A stretch of 64,000 nt of DNA, from positions 6,880,001 to 6,944,000 of the forward strand of contig JAITYX010000008.1 in assembly GCA_021018815.1 (NCBI GenBank), read 5' to 3'. Below the pieces are notes generated by a model that did not search any database, was not told the DNA's origin, and saw only the letters and a program-made list of their open reading frames with translations. Source of the stretch: Talinum fruticosum (Eukaryota > Streptophyta > Magnoliopsida > Caryophyllales > Talinaceae). Position numbers and translations under genes: made by a program. Positions 12,505-24,232 of the stretch are shown in pieces; positions within the stretch are counted from its first letter, which is position 1, and each line of letters begins with the position of its first letter.

Positions 12505-15500
12505 CTAATTCGGCAGGTATTGACGCCATTCTTCGGGTGTCCCTTTCCTAATTTTCAGCATCCTTATGGCCGCGCTTGTTAAGGGTATGGCCAGTATGTC
12601 ATACTCCTTTGGTGCCTGCAAAGCGAAGGAATGCCATTTCATTAAACTGAACCGATATCACAAAATCCTACCTTGCACAAGATGAGGTGTATGTAGCCTT
12701 GAAAGGCATAGAGATACCTATAATTCCTTTTTCTTTTTATTTATTGAAGAGCTGCCCTATATTTCTACGACAAAAGAAGAGGACAATTTGAATTTAATGA
12801 GAAATTTCTATAAGAGAAAGGTCCTTAAGATCTACTTGCCGTCTTTCTATCTCCAACTCAAGTAGACACATGCAGAATAATATAGTTACATGATTACATG
12901 GCCTCCCAGCCACCGATGGAGGGAAAGCTGGAAGACTTAAACTCAAACGGAGATGACTATGTTTGCAGGGACTTGCTTATTATGCAGAAGAACAGAAGTT
13001 GGTCTTACAGAAACACTCTGTAAGAGCATCTTGTTCAAGAAATGTGAAAAATAAGGTACCTTTGGAGGTTTAGTTAGGGTCATGTTTGCTTCCTCCAAAG
13101 TTTTTTGACCCTTCTTTGAATTGCATTTAGCACAAGCTGTTACCTGCAAAAACCAATGAACTGAGAAAGTGAGAAAATAAGCTGAATAACCTTCCACAAT
13201 TGAGAGTCTACCAAAAACAGCAACTATCAAGCCAGGTCTATGGAACCAGAATTCTAGACATGATCTATAGGGGTTCCCCAAGATCCAATGATATAATTTG
13301 TTTGCTAAAAGTAAGATGTCCCCAAGATCTATAGGGATATCATGGACAACATGTTATTTCATAACGGTGCAGGTTCAGGAATGGATGCAGGACACATCCA
13401 GCTTCTAACTTTACAATGCAGTTTACCACCAATAGGCTATCGCAATAAAACTTGAATATGCTCATAAAAAAGTACAAGGAAGTACCACCTTTCAGGCATT
13501 CTTACCAGGTTTTCCCATTCCCACTTTCCACCTCGTGAAATTGGAACAACATGGTCTACAGTCAAGTTATTTGCAGAAGAACAGTACCTAGTATGAATTG
13601 AAATTGAATCAATTAACAAGCTTTTCATTGCATAACAGTTTCAAAGAACAGCAATGAAATTGATATGCCACTTTAAAGACACAAATAAAGAGAAGTAGGT
13701 TAGCAACTGACACTTTAGGAACAAGGGTGAGATGGAACCGCATGGCTTCAAAGACCAGGAAGACACATTCAATCAAGAATGAGAGAGGAGATAGATATAG
13801 ACATGTAGCATGAACTTTTCCGCACAAACGGTACCAGTGCGAACGGCTAAGAGCAGGTCTTCAAATAAGGGTTCGCAAATGGAGAAAGCCATATAGATTT
13901 CTAAGTACATATATGCACAACTTACTGGCACTTGTAATCATCACGATAGAAGACATTTTTCCTGCTAAGGGTGTTTCTTATTCTTTTTCTCTTCATAACC
14001 TGAAGTAAATGTGGAACCTAGAGGAAAGGGAAAGAAACTTTGCTAAGATCATTCAAGGAATGAACTATAATTTTAGAGAAAATGCATAAATCAATATGTC
14101 AAGATGGCCTATAGGCTGTGACGCTGCATACCTGTAGCACAGCTGGTATGTTAAAGGATCCGCTAGGTGAGTTTACAGTCTGATCATAATATTCCAGAAC
14201 GTCAGCCTGCAGAAGGTTCAGAAGAAAAAGGAAAAAATGACCATGAATTATATGAGTTTCCAACATAACTGAAGCATGCACAGAGTAAGGCTGCTCCAGA
14301 GGCATATGTGAGATGTACCAAGAATCTGAAGTGTAACTTAGAGAGTACTGTATCCTTTGTGATTTTAACTTAAAAATAATTTAGGAAAGCCTACTAGGAA
14401 AAGCCTGTCAGCCAATGCTGAAAATGTCAGGGATACTTTTTTTTTTTTTTTGACAAGATAAATGTCAGGAATACTTAACATCACTATACTACAATGCACA
14501 AGGTTTTTGCCATCAATGTCTAGTAACTGATATCTGAGCCTTCTGAAGCAGATCTCTCTTTTGTTAGTGCAGTTCCAATAGGCCATGTCACAATCTCGCT
14601 CTTTTTAGAATGTTTAGCCATTCACATAAGGGTATATTCGTAGAAAGTTAGTAAATAATCCCCTCGTGGAACGCTAGCAACTTGCCAACTTCACTACTTC
14701 AATTTAAGTGCAACATTTTAGGCTTTGAGTAAAGCAGACCTTTAAAACCTAGAAAGAGAATTACTTTACAACTTTTTGCAAAACAGAACACTTTCCCTTC
14801 ATTGTATTAGTAATCAGTCATCAAGACTAACTGAATACAAATTTATGTGCAATTGATAATAATATTATCTAGTCCTGCCTCAGTGTTGCAAGTGCATCAA
14901 AGAGTAAACTTTCTCTAAACTAACAATAGGTATTACAATGTTGATTAGTTTTGTCCTTCACCTGTTTATGTAACTATTCTAAATAAACTTGCTGCCTATC
15001 TCCGATGTTTGGATTGAAGAATAACAAATAAGAGAAATTCGAAATCCATGTCTTAACATGGCCAACACTGAATTCTTCATAGTGCAGTCTGTATCACAGT
15101 ATAAATATGGAGGCTATCACCTTCAACATAAAACATAACATTCCAAATAGAATAGAAGGATCAGAAGAAAAGGTCCATCAGCCTAACCTTCTCCATGAAC
15201 TCCAGACATATAGCACGCTTCCAGCAGACAACATTGACAGGTCTGGCAAGGACAACCAGAATTTCTATTGAGCAAACTCTTGTTAAGAAAAATCAATTTA
15301 GCAACTAAGGACCATAAGTAATCATGTAATTTGGTCAACCATAGATTAGATACATACATGCATGAATATATAGCTAAGAATTAATCTCCGTGGCAAGGTC
15401 AAAAGGCTTTATTTCAGTTGCGTATGAAATATTTTCATTAGCTAGAAGGCAGTTTACCCAAAAATTATAGAAACCTACCATGCCTTCTTTGTATATCTTC

Positions 15501-16807
15501 AAGATCATGAAACATCATTTAATCAACATTTATACAGTCATCGAAAACAGATCTTGCTGAATAGCTAAACATGATGCACGTTAATCCTAGGCTACAAAAA
15601 ATACTATTAAGCATTTCCACCTCCTCCATGGCTCCAAGTTAAACGTGAGACACCAATTGTAACGCTGTCTTAAGCTAACTCCTATTGTAACAACAACTAT
15701 GGAGATCCTCGACTACTTGAAAAATGTTGAGGGAAAAAACTGTAAATACTACCTACAAACCAAAATGCCACAGTATCGATAGTTAGCTAATCACCGTTCA
15801 TTTCCCTGCGAAGCTATCTTAATCATGCTTGGCAACAAACTCACTAACCATATTTCATTGATTTTACTATGAAATACCAAAACTTTGTTGGGTTCTTAAT
15901 CCTATATATTCACTAGATCATAATATGAACAAATTCACACTAGTTTACCTCTATCGTAGTACTACATTCATTCCCATCTCCTGAAATACGCATATGATAG
16001 ATCCCCTTAATAATTTGTCTTTATACAATACATGCGTCCTCTTGAGTTTCTTAAACTCAACTTTCTAACTCTCAGTCTTCAGTATGAAAAACTCATGAAT
16101 CATACAGCTTCATTTTATGTTTTCCTTAGAACCACAACCATCTCACATCACCTCCAATGCAATTCCAAACAACATAAGATTACATCAAGAAACAAGAATA
16201 TCGAAATTTAAGCAATGACATAAGCCTACTTATGCATATATATGCTTAATAAAAAGGAAAGAAAAGGCAAAAATGGCAACTAACCGATAGGAAATGTCGA
16301 GAACCAGACCCCTGAAACAAGAGAGATCATCCTCTTCCTCTTCATCAAAGCCATCAAAATCATCAAACCCTTCATCTCCTCCATTGATTCTTTTGCTCGA
16401 ATTAATCCTTGTCGAGTAAAAAGTTCTCCTTTTCTCGAATACCCTCTTCTCCCCAAGTTCTCGTTGAGACTAACTGGAAAAATGGAACAAAAATCCCCAA
16501 ATCCAAGCACCCCACCACTTCTACTGCCCCCATTAAGATTAGAATGAACTGGGTTTTTACCCCGAAGTTCCCTTCGCCGTGCAACAGCAGCTTTAGGCGC
16601 CCTTGTAGAGTAAGGTGAGCCATCGTTGGAACTAACCGAAGGTGGAAGTGGGTTTCTCTCTCCACTTAAAGAGTTAAAAGAGACGAGGGGTGAAGTGCAT
16701 GTAGAAGCAGATTTCACGAGTTTTTGAGCAATGAATAGCGTCAATGGCGGATTAAGATCAAGGAGAGAATGATGAGAGAGAAGTTGAAAGGGAGAAGCAG
16801 CGCTCAA
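12505..16807 (-). CDS. HNH endonuclease-domain protein, probably plastid-targeted
   Basis: Seven exons on the minus strand: 16285-16807, 15188-15242, 14132-14206, 13926-14017, 13506-13587, 13060-13143 and 12505-12615. Exon 1 is Ser/Leu/Arg-rich at its start, like a transit peptide, and ends in an acidic stretch (GFDDFDGFDEEEEDDLSCFR). The catalytic HNH module spans exons 4-6: CQYC, then VDHVVPISRGGKWEWENL, then CAKCNSKKG, i.e. two CxxC zinc pairs framing the DH...H/N core. This is the architecture of bacterial-type HNH nucleases and of conserved plant HNH proteins of unknown role. The exon sum is one base short of a multiple of three. The frame must change inside exon 1, between the GRRGYSRK reading and the acidic stretch (about 16405-16480). 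Substrate and pathway are unknown. Confidence 0.85.
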
Positions 16808-18219
16808 GGCTTCACGGAAGAAGCCGTTGCCACACGTTCTCTCATCCCACCTCTAAATATCTCTTTCTTTTAGTTTGCAAAATGATGTCTTTTATTTTTC
16901 CTACATAACGCTCAGTCCTTTTCAATTACGGTTACGCTTTGCATTTTCCTTCGTAATTGATTGTCCTCCGTCGGGAATCATTGTTAGGAAAAGAGAATAA
17001 GCGATGACATGCAGATTAATCATTAATTAAGCTCTACTGCATAACAAATGCAAGGACGATCATCCTATCCCTACGAAAATTGCTCGAGAAAGTTTAGGAG
17101 GTTGGTAGATTGCTCGCCTTTTGTTTCAACGGTGACAGAACATTATATATAAGGAGGATTATAAGAAATTTGAGAAAACAACTAAAATGTCAAGTGAGTA
17201 GTTGTAAATTAGTTACTTTTTATATTTTACCTCTTAACATATATCTTAGATTTTACCCGTTTAATGATCGAAAAAAAGGATAAGTCTCCACTTGAAAATA
17301 TGTTCTAAGCATCTTTTGTATATCCTTAAAGTAATATCTTTTAAAAAAGTCAAAATAATAGGATTGTAAATTGTGGGGATATCATCTTAGACGCCTCAAT
17401 GGAAAACTCAAAAAAAAGGGGGCGGGGGAGATGGAAAAAGCTAGGGCTTGAAGGACATCGCTTTGATTAAACAAGATTGGCTTGATTTGCTTCATTATGC
17501 GGGAGCAAATTCTGTTTAGAAGCACCCAAAGCTCTCTTATTCATCCCCATACTCATGTAACTAATATCATGTCAAAAGTATTTAATTTAGTCGTTCAAAT
17601 TGAGCTCCCAACTATATTAACTTTTATATTCGATTATCTCTTTCATGTATTGTAATTATTATCATATTACTTTTGGTGACTTGTACAAATAGATAACGGA
17701 TTAGCTAATGTCAATTATCAACTAATACTTATGAGCCTTGAACAAATTTACGTCATTTCATTAATAGGCTACAACTAACTAGTATAGTTTACTTAAGAAT
17801 ATAAGATCAAATATTCACATGACCATCTCGTTAAAAAACGTGTGTAAGTAACTCGAGCTTTTATTTAATAGAAAAATTGACGAGCCAAACCTCAAGCCTT
17901 ATAGTAGATGGCATCTTAAAAAGGGAAACTCGGCATTGTTGAAGAGTGTAGCCACCTCAATAACAAGAAGAAAATAAATAACTAAAAATGATGCATTCAG
18001 TTCATGGAGCTTGACCAATATTCAAACTAGGTTGGCATTCCCACTACGTTAGCGCTGACATCAGTTGGTATTTGATCCCCATTCCCCTTTAAAATCCCTT
18101 CGCATTCTACTAGCTTATAATAGTCAGTCGCCAAGGGAAAAACACCCACTCCAATTCCTTCATTGCAGCCTCTCTCTCTCTCTCTCTCTCTCTCCCCCCC
18201 ACACCCTTTACCAGCGACA
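16808..18219. other. Intergenic region between HNH and SDR1 genes
   Basis: Divergent promoter region for the HNH gene (-) and SDR1 (+). AT-rich, no gene recognised. A CT microsatellite at 18171-18194 lies in the SDR1 5' leader. Confidence 0.6.
18171..18194. repeat. CT microsatellite in SDR1 5' leader
   Basis: Twelve CT-type dinucleotides followed by a short C-run, 25 bases before the SDR1 start codon. Pyrimidine-rich leaders are common in plant genes. Confidence 0.85.
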
Positions 18220-19016
18220 ATGGCAGGAGAATCAAGCGCAACCTCTACATCCCTCCCCCTCCAAGATAGGGTGGCGATAGTCACCGGTGCCTCTCGTGGC
18301 ATAGGCCGAGCCATAGCCCTTCACCTAGCCTTCTTAGGTGCCAAATTGGTAGTCAACTACACCTCCAATTCAGCCTTAGCTCAAGAGGTTGTGACTCAGA
18401 TCAACTCTTCTCAAAACCAACATCAACCTCGAGCCATCATGGTTCAGGCCGATGTGACTGACCCAACCCAGGTCCAATCTCTCTTCGATGAAGCAGAACG
18501 AGCCTTCGAGACCCAACCCCACATTCTGATCACCACTGCAGGAGTCCTTGACCCCAAGTACCCAACCATTGCTGATACCAGCATCGAGGACTTTGACAAA
18601 GCCTACAATGTGAATGTCAAGGGCACGTTCCTGTGCTGCAGGGAGGCAGCAAAGAGGCTCAGACGAGGAGGGGTGGCCGGATCATCACCTTCTCGTCCTC
18701 CCTAGCAGCGACATTCCAACCGGGGTATGGGGCCTACACAGCTTCCAAGGCGGCTGTTGAGGCGTTGACTAAGATTCTGGCTAAGGAGCTCAGGGGAACC
18801 CAGATCACCGCCAACTGCGTTGCACCTGGCCCCATTGCTACTGATCTCTTCTTTGCTGGAAAGTCGGAGGACCAGATCAAGGCTGTGGCCAATTTGCCGC
18901 CCCTGGGTCGGCTTGGTGAACCTAAGGATGTTGCTCCTCTGGTTGAGCTCTTGGCTGGCGATGGTGGAGAGTGGGTTAATGGCCAGATCATTCGGGTCAA
19001 TGGTGGCTTTGTGTAA
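18220..19016 (+). CDS. Short-chain dehydrogenase/reductase 1 (NADPH-dependent aldehyde reductase-like), frame broken
   Basis: Classical SDR of the plant aldehyde reductase-like group, expected to reduce reactive carbonyls with NADPH. Single exon; start MAGESSAT at 18220, after a CT-rich leader. Seen: cofactor motif VTGASRGIGRA near residue 25, NVNVKGTFL (catalytic Asn), then SSSL, YTASK (catalytic Tyr and Lys), VAPGPIATD and the C-terminal end WVNGQIIRVNGGFV. The usual NNAG motif reads TTAG. The N-terminal half (18220 to about 18670) and the catalytic half (to 19016) are in different frames. One extra G in the run 18670-18673 restores RRGGGGRIIT and gives 265 residues. As written, the protein would stop before the active site. 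Its paralogue at 24233 breaks at the same place. Tail to tail with the folate-biopterin transporter gene. Confidence 0.88.
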
Positions 19017-19441
19017 TGAGTATTCATCTTGAAGTGTCAGAGTACTGAATATTGGGTTTTAAGTTTCCTGGGATTTGTGTCCTCTCCGCACAACATGAAG
19101 AGTCAAAAGTGCATGTTCAAGTCCGTTGACATGGATGCTTAGAATGAAATGGGAGATTAAGATAGAACTGTGTTTTCCTTTACTCCATGGCAATGAAGAT
19201 CATATGAAATGGAATCATTTTGTTTACAATCAGCAATTGGTACAAGGGCAAATCACAAAACCAATCATGATTCCAACTATTACATATCTATTTACTCTGC
19301 AACAATGAAATATTGCAGAGTATCTGAACACTTATTGATTCAAAACAATCAATCAACTATAAATACAAAGTTTAAACCGCAAAAGACCAAAACTGAAAAC
19401 TCAATCTACTCTAACCTTTTCCCCTGTTCTAACAAAATGAA
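19017..19441. other. Convergent 3' spacer between SDR1 and the folate-biopterin transporter
   Basis: About 425 bases holding the two 3' UTRs of tail-to-tail genes. No additional gene recognised. Confidence 0.65.
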
Positions 19442-22400
19442 CTATTCTTCCTTCTTCAGAGCTTTAGGCATGATAGAATCAGGTATCCAAGAGGAACAAC
19501 AAAGGGGTATCAGAGTGCAAACTGCTTGAATCATAAGGGCACGGGAAGCCCGGAAAATCGGTCCCAGTGACCCCAAAAAGAGATGCAAGTGCGACACCGA
19601 AATATCCACCAATGATCATTGCAAGCGCGATGGCTGACATGAGAAATGCCATCAAAGATCCCTCACATCCTGGAGGACAGAGCTGTGCAATTAAAACACT
19701 GAAAGGTAGAATCTTGAAGAACATCAGGACCTCTTGTACACCTGAGACAACTACAACATATACAGAATCCGGCAACCCCATTTGTCGGTAGAATTTGTTG
19801 ACAAACAAGACATCAGAAGCCATGCTCACAGCCATTGTGACTTGAATTGCTGAAATTACTTTTCTAGGAGATTCTCGTTTTAAGTTCTTGTTATATAGGA
19901 CGCTCCATAAAAGCATTCCTACTTGGCCAAACACCTTAGACATACCCACTATCGAGGAGTCAATACCCAATGCCTGAGTTTGATAAAAGAACAAAGTTCC
20001 TGTGAGGAGGGGAACCATGGCATATGAGGCTGCAAACCATGCAATTGGGTAAGCAATCTCAGGTTTGCTCAATGCATTTGCGAGCTCTGTCAGTTGTTGT
20101 CTTACCCCACCAGGAGATTGATTCTTGGGGAGATTGAAAGACCTTTCACGAACCGAAATAGTTATCAAGAACTGAATGATGAGAATCACACCAAATGCAA
20201 GGAACATAGCTTGAGGCGTAAAGAGAATGATAGCAAGCCCGCCTAATAAATTCCCAAGAACTCCACCTAGTGATGAAGCCATCCAAACAAATGACTGCAG
20301 CTCCCCAGAGGAAGACGTTTTTCCTGTCTTTGAAGAAGAGGCCTGTTTGCTAATTTCCGCTACAATTGCATCATTTGCAACCTCAGCTATAGAGGCACCA
20401 AAGTTTCCCATTAGGAGATAGAAAGTCAGGGTGGAGATTGATATGCTTGAGGAGGAAAGGACCGCCACTGTCACCCATGAAATAGCTTGCAGGACAGCTG
20501 CATCAAAGAATATGACACATAATTAAGAAACCCACAATAGCAGACAAATAGTAGCTCTAGCACATTCAGTCACAATGAGGAAAACAGGTGGAGCATAAAA
20601 GCATTATAAATAGGAAATTACTTTCTACCGAGTGATTCTTTACAAGCTAATACAGGAAAACACACTGTTAACAGTGGGAAGAAAATCATACACATTATAG
20701 ATTTCAGAGGTGGAAGTGATGCTTTCCTTGAAATATGCACAGGGAACATAAGGAAACAATTCAGCTGGCCACAGTATGCCTCTCATTCAAGACTTTCTAG
20801 GCTGTATCTAAAAATGAAAATCATGACCTTCAAATATCCAAAGCAAAAGTACACTTAAAGCTTAGGGATAGGCTGATTTCCATTTTTGAAAATCATACAC
20901 ATTATAGATTTCAGAGGTGGAAGTGATGCTTTCTTTGAAATACGCTTAGGGAACATAAGGAAACATTCAGCTGGCCATGGTATGTCTCTCATTCAAGACT
21001 TTCTAGGCTGCATCTAAAAATGAAAATCACGACCTTCAAATATCCGGATCAAAAGTACACTTAAAGCTTAGGGATAGGCTGATTTCCATTTTTGTATCAA
21101 TCAGTTTAAGGAATAATTTAAAGGAGGAAAAATTTTAACCTAAATAAGGTGAACGGCATAGCAATACAAATCTCCAAAGGTGGTTTGTGAATAACATAAG
21201 ACAGAGCTTATACATTCATCCACAAAGAAACAGGGCTGGACACTGCCAGCCAATCCTCCAGTCACATAAAACATCCATTCCACTACATGCTACCAACCAC
21301 TGTACCAATGATCATCACCATAACCATTGCCTAAAGACTGTTTCCTTACACTTTCTATCCTCCCCACCCCCTCCCACCAAAAAAAAAGGCAAGGAGATCT
21401 TAGCCCGAGAATCTTCAACCCCCAATTGTGCAAGGTATGCTGACAACCATTCCATACCATGATCTTTCATCTCTTACAACTACAATGTACCTAACATGGT
21501 TAAGTACCACTAGTGCTTCCAATTAATTATCCCACTTCAATTTTACTCAGTCAATATTCTTCAAAACTTTCAACTCCTATTCTCAATGCAAAACCAAACA
21601 AGCTCTTGAAATGAGAACAAAGAGGAAGTTCATTTAAGACTATCTCTAACTCATACAAGTGACCAGGCCTCAGAAACTATATAGTTTCACGTGAACTCCT
21701 TACATAACTAACCACCCATATGGCCAAATGTGCAAAACTACAACTGGCTAGGCCGTTCGGCCCACCGATTTCTTTATCCACCATTCTCACTGCCAAAACG
21801 AAAAATGGCATCTTTCATGAAAAAATAGATAGCGGGGCACAAAAGTTAATCAGGGAGATTGAGATGGCCATGGGACCACTACCTTTTTCTTTCAAAATTC
21901 AAAGCAAATGTTGCGTGTGACAGGAGTTTTAAGTAGCACCAACAAGAATATACCAAGTGCAGAGAGCATATTATTTCTCAAAAAGAACAGACGAATTATT
22001 AGAAAATCGAATATGTAACATAATATCTAAAACAATCCCAATTTCACCTCTATCTATGCAAAGATCACATGTTCCATCAAAAAACGACTCCCAGTCAATC
22101 ATCCATCCTAGTACTACGCCACAAAAATAGTTACTGAGTTCAAATGTGATCCATTAAATTAGCACCAACTCTTAATCGTTAAACTTCTAATTCAGCAACA
22201 AATTCTCAAAACCTAAAAATCAAATTATAACCCTAAATTAGGAGAGGAAAATAAAAACAGTACCTCCAAGGGCAATGTAGGGAGGCGATGCTCGCCATAG
22301 ATGTAAACGGCATCGGAAATGACACCATAGATGGGCTTGCCGACCATGGGAAGATTAGCAGAATTCTGTAGAATTTGAAGAGTGGAGGAATCGACCTTTA

Positions 22401-22521
22401 GCCCATCTTTCAAGAAGAAATTCACCGCGAGCCACGGAAAACACCTGAACCCTTGAACCCAGTACCCCACCGCCAATACCCATCGCATCATCCCGTCATT
22501 TGCCGCCGATTTAGACGCCAT
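19442..22521 (-). CDS. Folate-biopterin transporter family (MFS) membrane protein
   Basis: Major-facilitator protein of the BT1/FBT family, likely moving folates or pterins across a membrane (plastid or other; not determined). Exons 22264-22521 and 19442-20497 encode about 438 residues with many hydrophobic helices. Seen: GYWVQGFRCFPWLAVNFFLK, GKPIYGVISDAVYI, GASIAEVANDAIVAEISKQ, LQSFVWMASSLGGVLGNLLG and SVRERSFNLP. Three one-base homopolymer shortfalls interrupt it. The C-run mirrored at 22280-22282 restores RLPYIALG and the splice phase. The runs at 19554-19557 and 19543-19545 restore DFSGLPRALMI and a natural end SSWIPDSIMPKALKKEE. Without the fix the ORF ends early at 19479 with an unrelated tail. 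Resembles Arabidopsis FBT7 (At1g64890, recalled). The intron contains a large tandem duplication. Confidence 0.9.
20681..21094. repeat. 207-bp tandem duplication in the transporter intron
   Basis: A unit beginning GAAAATCATACACATTATAG at 20681 repeats at 20888. The two 207-bp copies are head to tail with only scattered substitutions, ending in GATTTCCATTTTTG. It is non-coding and lies inside the single intron (20498-22263). The high identity implies a recent duplication. Confidence 0.92.
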
Positions 22522-24232
22522 TTTTTGCCCTAAATCGCCGACCGACCTTATTTCTCCTAAAAATCATCAAATCAATGCGAAATCGATGCCAAAACCCTAG
22601 ATTCCTGTTATTAGATCAGCATTGCGGGGAGAGAGAGAGCGAGAGAGAGAGAGAGAGAGAGAGAAGAGGCGACGATCGGACAAGGGGAGGGAGGAGAGCG
22701 AATGAAAACGAGGGAAAGGGAGGGGTCTGGAGTGCTAGTGCAGTATTGGACTATGGTCAGATTTCAGGAACAGAGGAAATTAGCTTACGTGTCATTTCCT
22801 CCTATTTTGTTTCAGAATATAAAATATAAAATACAAAATATAAAAATATAGATATTATTTTTAATTAATTATATACATTTTTCGAAAATATAATAATATA
22901 TGTAGACTTTTTACTAAAGTAGAAAGTTGTAGAATCATTCTCAAAATTAAAAAAAAAAAGAAAAGAAAAAAAGAAGAGAGAGAGTTTGCGTGGGTGACGT
23001 GGAAGTAGGAACGCAGATCCCCACATTTTTGTTTTTTGTACTGACAGTTCTAGCGATTGACGTCTTTACTTTCCTTATACAAGAAGATATTGCTCTCCAA
23101 TTATGTCCGGCGATACAAAATTTAAAAAAAAAAATACATAACTTGATATTTTACCTTTTTAATATATTATTTGATCATCCACACTAATAGAAAAAATTAT
23201 AAACATATATTATAATAAAAGTATTTTTTAAAAGAAATTTAATTTCATATTATAAATCAATGTATATTTTAATTAAATATTGGTTAAAGTTTATAAACTT
23301 TAACCTAGAAGGTCAAAAACAAGCAATTATTTTGGAATAGAGAGAGTATTATAATTCTGAATAGATTTTGAATAAATATATTTATTTAAATTTAAATTTT
23401 TTTTTTATATAGATGAGCAACAAAGGACAATACAATACAATGGGAGAGGGGAGAATTAATTACAACTATTTAATTTTTTCACCTTTGACCAGATTAAAAA
23501 TACATTTAAAAAATAAAATAATTTCTTAAAAATTTAATTAGAATTCATAAATGAAGGTTGTGTTTGGTTATTATCAATTAACCAAACCTATCATAAATTA
23601 TAAAGTCTTCCCGAGTATAAGACTCTGTTTCATTTAAGTGTAATTTATAGTTTTACAGTTTTACGAGTTTGTTATAACTTTTTATATTTGTTTGATAAAA
23701 TTTTAGAGAGTATAAATTTATTTAGGTGTAATTTCTATTAAACAATTATAAAGTCTTAAAAAGTATAAGACTCTCTAACAATTTTACAGCTTCTTTATAA
23801 GGTGCTTATAACTCTTATAATATTTTATAAGTAACTTTATAATTATCTGATAACTTTTGCAAGGAAACAGAGAGAATAGAGCAGGGAGGAGTTACCTATA
23901 AGCAGCAACTGAGAAAAAAAAAAAGTGTAAATAACTAGCGGTGAAACCAAACCAGCATGGACATGGTGCCCAGATTTCAAAATGTTTTACAGCATAGCAT
24001 GTTCCACGCCTGGGGCTAAGTTCTCGTTGGATTTTCATAGCTTACCATGTTCCATGCATGGAGCTGCTCAACTTTGACCATCTCATCACTGATTTCATTC
24101 TTCACTCTAATCCACCACAAAACTACTATAAAACTATGTCTGAAACATCAAATTCCTCACCGAAAATCTCCAATTCAATCTCAATCCACCCACAAAAGCA
24201 GAGCAACAACAGCCCAGAAAAGCATACCGTCA
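22522..24232. other. Divergent intergenic region between transporter and SDR2
   Basis: Includes the 5' leader of the transporter with a GA/CT microsatellite (22630-22664). A very AT-rich stretch (22800-23880) follows, in which the motif pair TTATAAAGTCTT ... GTATAAGACTCT occurs twice (near 23598 and 23747). No gene recognised. Confidence 0.6.
22630..22664. repeat. GA microsatellite in transporter 5' leader
   Basis: About 17 GA units, interrupted once. It reads as CT on the transporter's strand, about 110 bases upstream of its start codon. Confidence 0.85.

Noticed and set aside
23598..23840. Repeated TTATAAAGTCTT / GTATAAGACTCT motifs as a possible MITE
   Set aside because: The two copies are short and degenerate in AT-rich DNA; no clear borders or target duplication.
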